From the NCBI RefSeq assembly GCF_013362995.1, contig NZ_JABWDV010000466.1, forward strand, positions 1 to 34,956: a stretch of DNA of 34,956 nucleotides, written 5' to 3'. The notes beneath the pieces were generated by a model that was given only the letters and a program-made list of their open reading frames with translations, was not told the DNA's origin and ran no database searches. Positions 17,371 to 24,904 of this stretch are shown piece by piece (positions within the stretch are counted from its first letter, which is position 1; every line of letters starts with the position of its first letter). The DNA is from Streptomyces sp. TRM64462. Its GTDB lineage: Bacteria > Actinomycetota > Actinomycetes > Streptomycetales > Streptomycetaceae. Position numbers and translations under genes: made by a program.

Positions 17371-17410
17371 CGACGGGTGCGTCGTTTCACGTGAAACGAC
17401 GCACCCGTCG
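17371..17410. promoter_or_regulatory. parS: parS centromere-like site in a 40-bp perfect palindrome
   Basis: The centre, GTTTCACGTGAAAC (17384-17397), is the core of the bacterial ParB-binding parS consensus TGTTTCACGTGAAACA. It is embedded in a 40-bp perfect palindrome (17371-17390 with 17391-17410). Streptomyces carry many intergenic parS sites clustered around oriC, so ParB binding is expected. In RNA the palindrome would also form a 20-bp hairpin behind the pyrE terminator. Confidence 0.85.
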
Positions 17411-17485
17411 GTTATGCCCCGTGCAGGGCGCGTGTATGCCGGGGGTGTCCAGGGGGTGGAGACCACGGGCCCGTCTGGAAAGATA

Positions 17486-17507
17486 GGGGCGACGATGACG
17501 TCGCCCC
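17486..17507 (+). promoter_or_regulatory. Leader hairpin upstream of fba
   Basis: GGGGCGAC (17486-17493), a 6-nt loop and GTCGCCCC (17500-17507), about 52 nt before the fba ATG. TAGGGG (17484-17489) overlaps it and may be a weak -10. It could be an operator or a 5'-UTR stem; function is unknown. Confidence 0.4.
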
Positions 17508-17559
17508 CAGGTCAGGGATCAGCAACGCAACGCAACCGCAGATCACAAGGAGCGGACCC

Positions 17560-18582
17560 ATGCCCATCGCAACCCCCGAGGTCTACAACGAGATGCTCGA
17601 CCGGGCGAAGGCAGGCAAGTTCGCCTACCCGGCCATCAACGTGACGTCGTCGCAGACCCTGCACGCGGCGCTGCGCGGTTTCGCGGAGGCCGAGAGCGAC
17701 GGCATCATCCAGATCTCGACCGGCGGCGCTGAGTTCCTGGGCGGCCAGTACAGCAAGGACATGGTGACCGGTGCGGTCGCCCTCGCCGAGTTCGCGCACA
17801 TCGTCGCCGCCAAGTACGACATCACCGTCGCGCTCCACACCGACCACTGCCCCAAGGACAAGCTGGACGGCTACGTACGCCCGCTGCTCGCGGTCTCCGC
17901 CGAGCGCGTCGCCAAGGGTGAGAACCCGCTGTTCCAGTCCCACATGTGGGACGGCTCCGCCGAGACCCTCGCCGACAACCTGGCCATCGGCCAGGAGCTG
18001 CTCGTGCAGGCCGCCGCCGCCAAGATCATCCTTGAGGTCGAGATCACCCCGACCGGCGGCGAGGAGGACGGCGTCAGCCACGAGATCAACGACGAGCTGT
18101 ACACCACCGTCGACGACGCCGTCCGCACCGCCGAGGCCCTCGGCCTGGGCGAGAAGGGCCGCTACCTGCTGGCCGCCTCCTTCGGCAACGTCCACGGCGT
18201 CTACAAGCCGGGCAACGTCGTGCTCCGCCCCGAGCTGCTGAAGGACCTCCAGGAGGGTGTGGCGGAGCGCTTCGGCAAGGCCGCCCCGTTCGACTTCGTC
18301 TTCCACGGCGGCTCGGGCTCCACCCAGGAGGAGATCGCCACCGCCCTGGAGAACGGTGTCGTCAAGATGAACCTCGACACCGACACGCAGTACGCCTTCA
18401 CCCGTCCGGTCGCGGACCACATGTTCAAGAACTACGACGGCGTCCTGAAGGTCGACGGCGAGGTCGGCTCGAAGAAGACGTACGACCCGCGCACCTGGGG
18501 CAAGCTTGCCGAGGCGGGCATGGCCACGCGCGTCGTCGAGGCGTGCCAGGCGCTGCGCTCGGCCGGTACGAAGCTGAAGTGA
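17560..18582 (+). CDS. fba: Class II fructose-bisphosphate aldolase
   Basis: The product is 340 aa, starting at ATG 17560 behind AAGGAGCGG. Class II zinc-aldolase motifs are FAYPAINVTSSQTLHAALRG, VALHTDHCPKDKLDGY (Asp95 and the zinc-ligand His96), ILEVEITPTGGEEDGVSHE, ASFGNVHGVYKPGNV (zinc His) and DFVFHGGSGSTQEEI (phosphate-binding and zinc ligand), then GVVKMNLDTDTQYAF. It cleaves fructose-1,6-bisphosphate into dihydroxyacetone phosphate and glyceraldehyde-3-phosphate in glycolysis and the reverse in gluconeogenesis. It is the long class IIA form, expected to be a cytosolic dimer. It has its own leader and a terminator at 18620-18654. Confidence 0.96.
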   Translation: MPIATPEVYNEMLDRAKAGKFAYPAINVTSSQTLHAALRGFAEAESDGIIQISTGGAEFLGGQYSKDMVTGAVALAEFAHIVAAKYDITVALHTDHCPKDKLDGYVRPLLAVSAERVAKGENPLFQSHMWDGSAETLADNLAIGQELLVQAAAAKIILEVEITPTGGEEDGVSHEINDELYTTVDDAVRTAEALGLGEKGRYLLAASFGNVHGVYKPGNVVLRPELLKDLQEGVAERFGKAAPFDFVFHGGSGSTQEEIATALENGVVKMNLDTDTQYAFTRPVADHMFKNYDGVLKVDGEVGSKKTYDPRTWGKLAEAGMATRVVEACQALRSAGTKLK

Positions 18583-18619
18583 CACGAAGCTGAAGTAAGC
18601 GTCACCACGACACACAGGC

Positions 18620-18654
18620 CGGGCCCGGTACCGCACAGCGCGGTGCCGGGCCCG
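18620..18654 (+). terminator. fba terminator hairpin
   Basis: CGGGCCCGGTACCGC (18620-18634) pairs with GCGGTGCCGGGCCCG (18640-18654) over 15 bp with one G-U pair and a 5-nt loop. It lies 37 bp after the fba stop. Confidence 0.8.
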
Positions 18655-18673
18655 CGCCATGAGGAGGGGAACG

Positions 18674-19831
18674 ATGACGTACGACTTCGACACACCGGTG
18701 GACATCCGGGGCACAGGGTCGTTCCAGTGGGACGTACTCCCCGCCGAGTACGGGGTCCCCGGGCTGCTGCCGTTCACCATCGCCGACATGGACTTCCGGT
18801 CGCCGCCCGAGGTCCTGGAGGCCCTCCAGCGGCGGGTGGCCCACGGCGTGTTCGGCTACACCGACTGGCGGTCCACCGGGTTCCCGGAGGCCGTACGGGA
18901 CTGGTACGGGCTCCGCTACGGCCTGGACATCGACCCGGAGGCCCTGGTGCACGGGCCGTCCGTCGTGAACGAGCTGGCGCAGCTCCTGCGGATGTGGACG
19001 GAGCCCGGCGACGGCGTCGTCGTGCACACCCCGACGTACGTCGGCTTCATCAAGGCGCTGACCGGGCTCGGGCGGTCCCTGCGGGGCGTGCCCGTCGGTG
19101 ACGAGGAGGCCCTGGAGCGGGAGCTGGCCCGTCCCGACGCGCGCGTGCTGCTGCTCTGCTCGCCGCACAACCCGACGGGCCGGGTGTGGACGGAGGACGA
19201 GCTGAAGGGCTTCGTCCGGCTGGCCGAGGCGCATGGCGTCGCCGTGATCAGCGACGAGATCCACTCCGACCTCACCCATGACGGGCACCGCCACATACCC
19301 TGGCCGGCCGTCGCCCCCGCCGGGAGCCGCTGGGCGCTGATCACCTCGGCGGGGAAGTCGTTCAACCTTCCCGGCCTGACCGGCGCGTACGGGCTGATCG
19401 GCGAGCCGGAGCAGCGTGCGGAGTTCGTACGGCGCATGGAGAACGCCGAGGGGCTGCCGGCGGCGTCGGTGCTGTCGCTGACCGCGCACATCGCCGCGTA
19501 CCGGCACGGCGCCGCCTGGCTGGACGAGCTGCGGGCGTACCTCGCGGGCAACCTGCGGCTGCTCGCCGACGGGCTCGACGCGGCGTTCCCGGGCGCCGCC
19601 CTGTACGCGCCGCCGCAGGCCGGGTACCTCGCGTGGATCGACCTGCGGCCGCTGGGCGTGGACGACGAGACGCTGAACGCGGAGCTGGTCGCCCGCGAGA
19701 AGGTCGCCGTGAAGCCGGGCGGCGAGTACGGCACGAAGGGCTTCGTACGGGTCAACCTGGGGTGCCCGCGCACCAAGGCGGAACGGGGCGTGGACGCGCT
19801 GGTCCGCACCCTGGCCCGGCTGTCGGCGTGA
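18674..19831 (+). CDS. PLP-dependent aminotransferase/C-S lyase, PatB/MalY type
   Basis: The product is 385 aa. ATG 18674 is preferred to ATG 18659 because GAGGAGGGGAACG lies directly before it. The N-terminus (LPFTIADMDFRSPPEVLEAL, HGVFGYTDW) and LLLCSPHNPTGRVWTEDEL, VISDEIHSDLTHDGHRHIP, TSAGKSFNLPGL (PLP lysine at about 228) and VKPGGEYGTKGFVRVNLGCP are those of the MalY/PatB group of fold-type I enzymes, often cystathionine beta-lyases. The reaction is likely beta-elimination or transamination of a sulfur amino acid; the substrate is uncertain. It is monocistronic after the fba terminator. Confidence 0.88.
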   Translation: MTYDFDTPVDIRGTGSFQWDVLPAEYGVPGLLPFTIADMDFRSPPEVLEALQRRVAHGVFGYTDWRSTGFPEAVRDWYGLRYGLDIDPEALVHGPSVVNELAQLLRMWTEPGDGVVVHTPTYVGFIKALTGLGRSLRGVPVGDEEALERELARPDARVLLLCSPHNPTGRVWTEDELKGFVRLAEAHGVAVISDEIHSDLTHDGHRHIPWPAVAPAGSRWALITSAGKSFNLPGLTGAYGLIGEPEQRAEFVRRMENAEGLPAASVLSLTAHIAAYRHGAAWLDELRAYLAGNLRLLADGLDAAFPGAALYAPPQAGYLAWIDLRPLGVDDETLNAELVAREKVAVKPGGEYGTKGFVRVNLGCPRTKAERGVDALVRTLARLSA

Positions 19832-19857
19832 CCGTGCCGGCGTAGCAGACTGGGGGC

Positions 19858-20271
19858 ATGAGCATCCACAAGAACCTGCTGGGCGGCCCGCCCCCCACCC
19901 ACCTGCCCGACGACCCCGAGCCCCGCGAGCTGCTCGCGGGCGGCACCGCGCCCGAGGAGGTCGCGGCGAAGTACCCGACCTCCTCGCTGGCGTGGGCGCA
20001 GCTCGCGGACGTGGCGTTCGACGCCGGGCGCGTCGTCGAGTCGTACGCGTACGCCCGCACCGGCTACCACCGGGGCCTGGACGCCCTGCGGCGCGCCGGC
20101 TGGAAGGGCCACGGCCCGGTGCCGTGGGAGCACGAGCCGAACCGCGGCTTCCTGCGGGCGCTGCACGCCCTGGCGCGGGCGGCGCGGGAGATCGGTGAGC
20201 AGGAGGAGTACGAACGCTGCACGACGTTCCTCCGCGACTCGTCGCCACTGGCGGCGGACACACTGGGCTGA
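19858..20271 (+). CDS. DUF3151 family protein
   Basis: The product is 137 aa from ATG 19858. It is a helical protein: NLLGGPPPTHLPDDPEPREL, AAKYPTSSLAWAQLADVAFD, ESYAYARTGYHRGLDALRRA, GWKGHGPVPWEHEPNRGFLR and EQEEYERCTTFLRDSSP. This is the conserved actinobacterial DUF3151 pattern with a TPR-like helical arrangement. It is probably cytosolic, and its function is unknown. The start has GGGGG only 2 nt upstream and TAGCAG at 19843-19848, so initiation may be leaderless. In Streptomyces this family sits between fba and the kynurenine genes, as it does here. Confidence 0.82.
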   Translation: MSIHKNLLGGPPPTHLPDDPEPRELLAGGTAPEEVAAKYPTSSLAWAQLADVAFDAGRVVESYAYARTGYHRGLDALRRAGWKGHGPVPWEHEPNRGFLRALHALARAAREIGEQEEYERCTTFLRDSSPLAADTLG

Positions 20272-20288
20272 CGGCGGCCGGTGGGGTT

Positions 20289-20438
20289 CCCCAACCCGCC
20301 CCTTCCCGAACTGGGGGCTCCGCCCCCAGACCCCCGCATCGCGCCTGTGGGGGTACCCCCTGCTCGGAGAGCTTGGGGGAGCTTGAGGAGCGGGGGTTCG
20401 GGGGCGGAGCCCCCGATTCGGGAAGGGGCGGGGTGGGG
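20289..20438. repeat. Intergenic inverted-repeat element with nested palindromic unit
   Basis: Two 48-bp arms (20289-20336 and 20391-20438) are inverted copies with about five mismatches; each holds GGGGGCTCCGCCCCC or its near-complement. Between them is a smaller unit (20349-20381) beginning GGGGGTACCCCC and ending CTTGGGGGAG. This is the style of dispersed GC-rich intergenic repeats common in Streptomyces. A relative of the inner unit occurs inside the ABC permease gene (29109-29143). It probably acts as a terminator or a non-autonomous repeat. Confidence 0.85.
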
Positions 20439-20530
20439 GAAAGACCGACCGGTACGATCGAACGGACCAGCGAATTGACGTGCCGGACCTCCCCCCCCCA
20501 CCCGGCCGCGAACACGGGGAGAGGTCTGTC

Positions 20531-21466
20531 TTGGGTAAGCGTGCTGCCACGCCGCGAGGGCGGCGTCGTCGCCAGCGGCGGCGTTCCCGGCCGCTGGGGC
20601 GCATAGTGCTCGGCGCCCTCGCGCTCGGAGCCGTCTCCCTGGGCACCGGCGCCGCGCTGGCCCATCTCCAGGGCGGCGGGGGTGTGACGACAGCGGTCGG
20701 CCCGGCGGATCTGGCGCCCTCGTCGCCGCGCCCCGATGAGAGGCGGGCGGCGTCGCCCGGGGCGTCCCCGGGCAGCGGTGCGCGGACCTCGCCGTCCCCG
20801 GCCCGGTCCGCGTCCTCGTCCTCGTCGCCCTCCGCGTCCGGGTCTCCCTCGCCGTCCGTCACCGCAGGCGGCAGTTCCAGCCCCGCCGTGCCCGCGTCCG
20901 TGCCCGCGTCCGGGCCCGGGACGTTCACGAGCGCGCGGACCGCCGGGGCCGCCGTCGGCAGCGGGCCGCTGCGGCGCTACCGCGTCCAGGTCGAGGACGG
21001 CATCGGGATCTCCGCCGCCGACGCCGCCCGCGAGATCGAGGCGATCCTCGCCCACCCGCGGGGCTGGGCCGCGCACGGCCGCGGGTCCTTCCAGCTCGTC
21101 ACCGAGAACGCCGACTTCGTCATCCGCATCGCCACACCGAAGACCGCCGACAAGCTCTGCCTCGCCCAGGGGCTCAACACGCGCGGCGAGTACAACTGCG
21201 AGACCACCGAAGGCGTCGTCGTCAACCTCAAGCGGTGGCTGACGGGCTCCCCGACGTTCTCCGGAACCCCTGCCGAGTACCGGCACCTGATCATCAACCA
21301 CGAGATCGGCCACGAGATCGGCATCCGCACGCACATGGCCTGTCCGGGCCCCGGAAAGCCCGCGCCGGTGATGATGCAGCAGATCAAGGGCCTGCACGGC
21401 TGCGTGTCCAACGCCTGGCCGTACGACGAGGACGGCCGTTACATCACCGGTCCGATCGTGCCATGA
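20531..21466 (+). CDS. DUF3152 zincin-like protein, membrane-anchored
   Basis: TTG 20531 is preferred because GGGGAGAGG lies just upstream, giving 311 aa; GTG 20480 is an in-frame alternative without a ribosome binding site. A very basic N-terminus ([12 protein letters not shown]) and one hydrophobic helix (IVLGALALGAVSLGTGAALA) anchor or export the protein. A Ser/Pro/Ala-rich linker runs from about 60 to 145. The C-terminal domain has RRYRVQVEDGIGISAADAAR, GSFQLVTENADFVIRIATP, and HEIGH at 257-261 with a third His at 268 (HExxH-x6-H), a zinc-binding pattern. Four conserved cysteines may form disulfides. It is probably an extracytoplasmic metallopeptidase-like protein; peptidase activity is unproven. 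Confidence 0.82.
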   Translation: MGKRAATPRGRRRRQRRRSRPLGRIVLGALALGAVSLGTGAALAHLQGGGGVTTAVGPADLAPSSPRPDERRAASPGASPGSGARTSPSPARSASSSSSPSASGSPSPSVTAGGSSSPAVPASVPASGPGTFTSARTAGAAVGSGPLRRYRVQVEDGIGISAADAAREIEAILAHPRGWAAHGRGSFQLVTENADFVIRIATPKTADKLCLAQGLNTRGEYNCETTEGVVVNLKRWLTGSPTFSGTPAEYRHLIINHEIGHEIGIRTHMACPGPGKPAPVMMQQIKGLHGCVSNAWPYDEDGRYITGPIVP

Positions 21467-21576
21467 TGCGACCGGGACCATGTGCCGGTGAGCCGGGTCC
21501 CGAGGGGACCGGGGCTCCACCACCCGAACGGAAGGAGCGGACCGCTACCCGGTAGCACGCATTGACGGAGACAGCG

Positions 21577-22440
21577 ATGTCTACTTCGCCCACGCCTACT
21601 TCCCCCGATGCCTCGGCGGACGGTTCGGAAGACGCCCCGAACCTCGATTTCGCGGGCACCACACCCTACGAGGACTACGTCCAGGCGGACGTCCTCACCC
21701 ACCTCCAGCACCTCCGCTCCGACGACCCGGGCGAGATGGTCTTCCTGGTCACCACCCAGGTCATGGAGCTGTGGTTCACCGTGATCGTCCACGAGTGGGA
21801 GACCGCGGGCCGCGCCCTGCGCGAGGACCGCCTCCAGGACGCGATGGACGCCCTCCAGCGCTCGGTGCAGCAGCTGGAAGCCCTCAACGCCTCGTGGAAG
21901 CCGCTCGCCCGCCTCACGCCCGCCCAGTTCAACGCGTACCGCGGCGCCCTCGGCGAGGGCTCCGGCTTCCAGTCCGCCATGTACCGGCGGATGGAGTTCC
22001 TGCTGGGCGAGAAGTCCGCGTCGATGCTGGTCCCGCACCGCGGTGCGCCCCGCGTCCACGCCGAGCTGGAGAAGGCCCTGCACGAGCCGAGCCTGTACGA
22101 CGAGGTGCTGCGCCTCCTCGCCCGGCGAGGGCTGCCCGTGCCGGCCGAGGTCCTGGACCGCGACCTGTCGCAGCGGTACGAGCCGGCGCCGGCCGTCGAG
22201 GAGATCTGGGCGGCCGTGTACGCCGCGCCCGTCGAGCACGGCGAGCTGATGCGGCTCGGTGAGCTGCTCACCGACATCGGCGAGATGGTGTGGCGCTGGC
22301 GCAACGACCACCTGGTGGCCACCCGCCGCGCCATGGGCTCCAAGACCGGTACGGGCGGCTCCGCCGGGGTCGCCTGGCTGGAGAAGCGGGCCCGCAAGAA
22401 CGTGTTCCCCGAGCTGTGGACGGCGCGCAGCCATGTCTGA
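21577..22440 (+). CDS. kynA: Tryptophan 2,3-dioxygenase
   Basis: The product is 287 aa; ATG 21577 is chosen over TTG 21562 because GGAGA lies just upstream. Motifs are TPYEDYVQADVLTHLQHLRS, DDPGEMVFLVTTQVMELWFT (distal pocket), ESLEALNASWKPL-type helices, FNAYRGALGEGSGFQSAMYR, and WRWRNDHLVATRRAMGSKTG with proximal heme ligand His245, then GTGGSAGVAWLEKRARKNVFP. It oxidises L-tryptophan to N-formylkynurenine, the first step of the kynurenine pathway; it is a tetrameric heme enzyme. The N-terminal ~25 residues are disordered. It overlaps kynU by 8 bp, indicating coupled translation. Confidence 0.95.
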   Translation: MSTSPTPTSPDASADGSEDAPNLDFAGTTPYEDYVQADVLTHLQHLRSDDPGEMVFLVTTQVMELWFTVIVHEWETAGRALREDRLQDAMDALQRSVQQLEALNASWKPLARLTPAQFNAYRGALGEGSGFQSAMYRRMEFLLGEKSASMLVPHRGAPRVHAELEKALHEPSLYDEVLRLLARRGLPVPAEVLDRDLSQRYEPAPAVEEIWAAVYAAPVEHGELMRLGELLTDIGEMVWRWRNDHLVATRRAMGSKTGTGGSAGVAWLEKRARKNVFPELWTARSHV

Positions 22441-23707
22441 CGCCCCGCACGCGAAGTCCGACGCCATGGGCGCGACGTCTGTCGCCCTGCACGCGAAGAC
22501 CGACGCCCTGCACACCAAGGCCGCGGCCCTCGATGCCGCCGACCCGCTCGCCAAGCGCCGCGAGCTGTTCGCACTCGACGACGGCGCGGTCTATCTGGAC
22601 GGCAACTCGCTCGGGGCGCTGCCCCGCCACGTACCCGCCAGGATGGCCGACGTCATCGGCCGCGAGTGGGGCGAGCTGCGCATCCGCTCCTGGGACGAGA
22701 GCGGCTGGTGGACCGCGCCCGAGCGGATCGGCGACCGCATCGCCCCGCTCGTCGGGGCGGCGCCGGGACAGGTCGTCGTCGGTGACTCGACGAGCGTGAA
22801 CGTCTTCAAGGCCCTGGTGGCCGCCGTACGGCTCGTCGGCGACGACAGCCGGGACGAGATCGTGGTCGACGCGACGACGTTCCCGACGGACGGGTACATC
22901 GCGGAGTCGGCCGCCCGGATGACGGGCCGCCGGATCGTGCCCGTCGCGCCCGGCGACGTGGCCGCTGCCGTCGGGCCGCGCACGGCCGCCGCGCTCGTCA
23001 ACCACGTCGACTACCGCACCGGCCGCCTCCACGACCTACCCGGCATCACCGCCGCCGTGCGGGACGCGGGCGCCCTCGCGGTGTGGGACCTGTGCCACAG
23101 CGCGGGCGCCCTGCCCGTGGGCCTCGACGCGCACGGCGTGGACCTGGCGGTCGGCTGCACGTACAAGTACCTCAACGGCGGGCCCGGTTCGCCCGCGTAC
23201 CTGTACGTCGCGGAGCGCCACCAGGCGGGCTTCGACTCGCCGCTGCCCGGCTGGAACTCGCACGCCGACCCCTTCGCGATGACCCCCGGGTACGCGGCGG
23301 CGGACGGCGCGCGGCGCGGCCGCGTCGGCACGCCGGACATCCTGTCGATGCGGGCGCTGGAGGCGGCCCTGGAGGTCTGGGACGGCGTCGCGATGGAGGA
23401 CGTACGGGCCAAGAGCCTCGCCCTGACGGACTTCTTCCTGGAGTGCGTCGAGGCGTACGTCCCCGAGGGCGTCGTCACCTCCCTCACGCCGGCCGCGCAC
23501 GCGGAGCGCGGCAGCCAGGTCGCGCTGGCCTGCGCCGACGCGCCGGCCGTGATGGAGGAGCTGATCGCGCGGGGTGTCGTGGGCGATCTGCGCCGCCCTG
23601 ACGTGCTGCGTTTCGGGTTCACCCCGCTGTACGTCGGCTTCGCCGACACCGAGCGGGCGGCGCGCGTACTCGCCGAGGTGTGCGCGCAGGTGCGACCGGG
23701 GCGCTGA
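22433..23707 (+). CDS. kynU: Kynureninase
   Basis: The product is 424 aa from ATG 22433, which overlaps the kynA stop. Family motifs are LDAADPLAKRRELF, VYLDGNSLGALP, RSWDESGWWTAPE, GDSTSVNVFKALVAA, VDATTFPTDGYIAES, NHVDYRTGRLHDL, WDLCHSAGALPVGL, VGCTYKYLNGGPGSPAYLYV (PLP lysine at 245) and GTPDILSMRALEAALE. It hydrolyses kynurenine to anthranilate and alanine. The first ~38 residues carry a degenerate repeat of the type HAKTDALHT, an unusual leader; a later start (ATG 22466) is possible. Confidence 0.95.
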   Translation: MSDAPHAKSDAMGATSVALHAKTDALHTKAAALDAADPLAKRRELFALDDGAVYLDGNSLGALPRHVPARMADVIGREWGELRIRSWDESGWWTAPERIGDRIAPLVGAAPGQVVVGDSTSVNVFKALVAAVRLVGDDSRDEIVVDATTFPTDGYIAESAARMTGRRIVPVAPGDVAAAVGPRTAAALVNHVDYRTGRLHDLPGITAAVRDAGALAVWDLCHSAGALPVGLDAHGVDLAVGCTYKYLNGGPGSPAYLYVAERHQAGFDSPLPGWNSHADPFAMTPGYAAADGARRGRVGTPDILSMRALEAALEVWDGVAMEDVRAKSLALTDFFLECVEAYVPEGVVTSLTPAAHAERGSQVALACADAPAVMEELIARGVVGDLRRPDVLRFGFTPLYVGFADTERAARVLAEVCAQVRPGR

Positions 23708-23847
23708 CGCCGTTACGGGACCGGACCGGCGGGGCCCTGGGGCCAGTCGGCTCCGGTCGGCCCGCGGGGGCCTGTCGGGGCGTCAGTCCTGATACGGTCC
23801 CCGCAGGTCAGGCCAATTCGGCCCCGTCACCGAAAGGTTGAGCAACC

Positions 23848-24747
23848 ATGCCCGACCCCGCCGACTCAGCCGCGCGCGACGCCGCCGAGGAAGCATCGGC
23901 CCTGTCGCACCCGGCCGTCGACCCCGGCTCCACGGCCGCGTACGGCCGGCACCCCGACCAGGTCGTCGACTTCTACGCGCCCCGGACGTCCCCGGACCGT
24001 GACGACCGGGTGCCGCTGGTCGTCGTGCTGCACGGCGGGGCCTGGCGGGCGCCGTACGACCGGCGGCACGTGTCGCCGTTCGCGGACTTCCTGGCGCGGC
24101 GCGGCTTCGCCGTCGCCAGCGTCGAGTACCGGCGCGGCACCGACATCCCCGCACCCCGGGGTGCCGGTGCCGGTACGGGGCCGGTGGCCGGGCGGTGGCC
24201 GGAGACGTTCGACGACGTGGCCGCCGCGCTGGACGCCCTGCCCGCGCTGGCCGCCGCGCACCTGCCGCGGGCCGATGTGCGCCGTACCGTCCTGACCGGG
24301 CACTCGGCCGGCGGGCACCTCGCCCTGTGGGCCGCCGCCCGGCACGTCCTGCCCGCCGGGTCGCCGTGGCGGCTGCCGGGGCCGCCGGACCTGCGCGGGG
24401 TCGTGGCGCTCGCCCCGATCGCCCACTTCGACCGGGCGGTGGAGCTCGGCGTGTGCGGCGGGGCGGTGACGCAACTCCTGGGTGGTGAGGCCGACTTCAA
24501 GGTGCGGGCGGCCGCCGCCGACCCGGCGGTGCTGCTGCCGACCGGCATCGCCACGGCCGTCGTCCAGGGCCGCGAGGACACCGTCGTACCGCCGCCGGTC
24601 GCCGAGGCGTACGTGGACGCGGCCGCGAAGGCGGGCGAGATGGTCGGACTGACGCTCCTGGACGACGTGGGCCACTTCCCGCTGATCGACCCGGCGGCGG
24701 ACGCGTGCGCGGTGGTGGCCGAGGAGATCGCCCAACTCGCCTGGTGA
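23848..24747 (+). CDS. Alpha/beta hydrolase, probable kynurenine formamidase
   Basis: The product is 299 aa from ATG 23848 with GAAAGG upstream. Alpha/beta-hydrolase features are the oxyanion-hole motif HGGAW (62-66), nucleophile elbow GHSAGG with Ser153, a GREDTVVP acid region and a GHFPLIDP histidine. The HGGxW motif and size match formylkynurenine formamidases of the AFMID/KynB-analogue type. Position directly after tryptophan 2,3-dioxygenase and kynureninase supplies the missing middle step, N-formylkynurenine to kynurenine plus formate. A 140-bp gap with GATACGGT (23793-23800) suggests it may also have its own promoter. A general esterase role cannot be excluded. Confidence 0.85.
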   Translation: MPDPADSAARDAAEEASALSHPAVDPGSTAAYGRHPDQVVDFYAPRTSPDRDDRVPLVVVLHGGAWRAPYDRRHVSPFADFLARRGFAVASVEYRRGTDIPAPRGAGAGTGPVAGRWPETFDDVAAALDALPALAAAHLPRADVRRTVLTGHSAGGHLALWAAARHVLPAGSPWRLPGPPDLRGVVALAPIAHFDRAVELGVCGGAVTQLLGGEADFKVRAAAADPAVLLPTGIATAVVQGREDTVVPPPVAEAYVDAAAKAGEMVGLTLLDDVGHFPLIDPAADACAVVAEEIAQLAW

Positions 24748-24756
24748 CGAGGCGGT

Positions 24757-24772
24757 GGCCCGCCGGCGGGCC
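24757..24772 (+). terminator. Palindrome after the kynurenine cluster, possible terminator
   Basis: GGCCCGCCGGCGGGCC is a perfect 16-bp palindrome 10 bp after the hydrolase stop. It can form a short GC hairpin and has no T-run. Confidence 0.45.
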
Positions 24773-24828
24773 CAGGGGCGGCCGCAAGAGGTGATCGACT
24801 TCCTGCTGAAGCCCTGCGTACACCGTGT

Positions 24829-24864
24829 AGTACTCAGGAGGGATGTGACAGAACCCTCTGTGAG
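24829..24864. promoter_or_regulatory. Dyad upstream of the two-component genes, possible operator
   Basis: AGTACT (24829-24834) is followed by an interrupted dyad in which CTCAGGAGGG (24833-24842) faces CCCTCTGTGAG (24854-24864), matching in two blocks of four and five bases. It lies about 40-75 bp upstream of the kinase start and could be the response-regulator site. This is weak evidence. Confidence 0.35.
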
Positions 24865-24904
24865 GTGACGCCGTGCACGCGGGGGCGCCCGTACCGTTGC
24901 AAGC

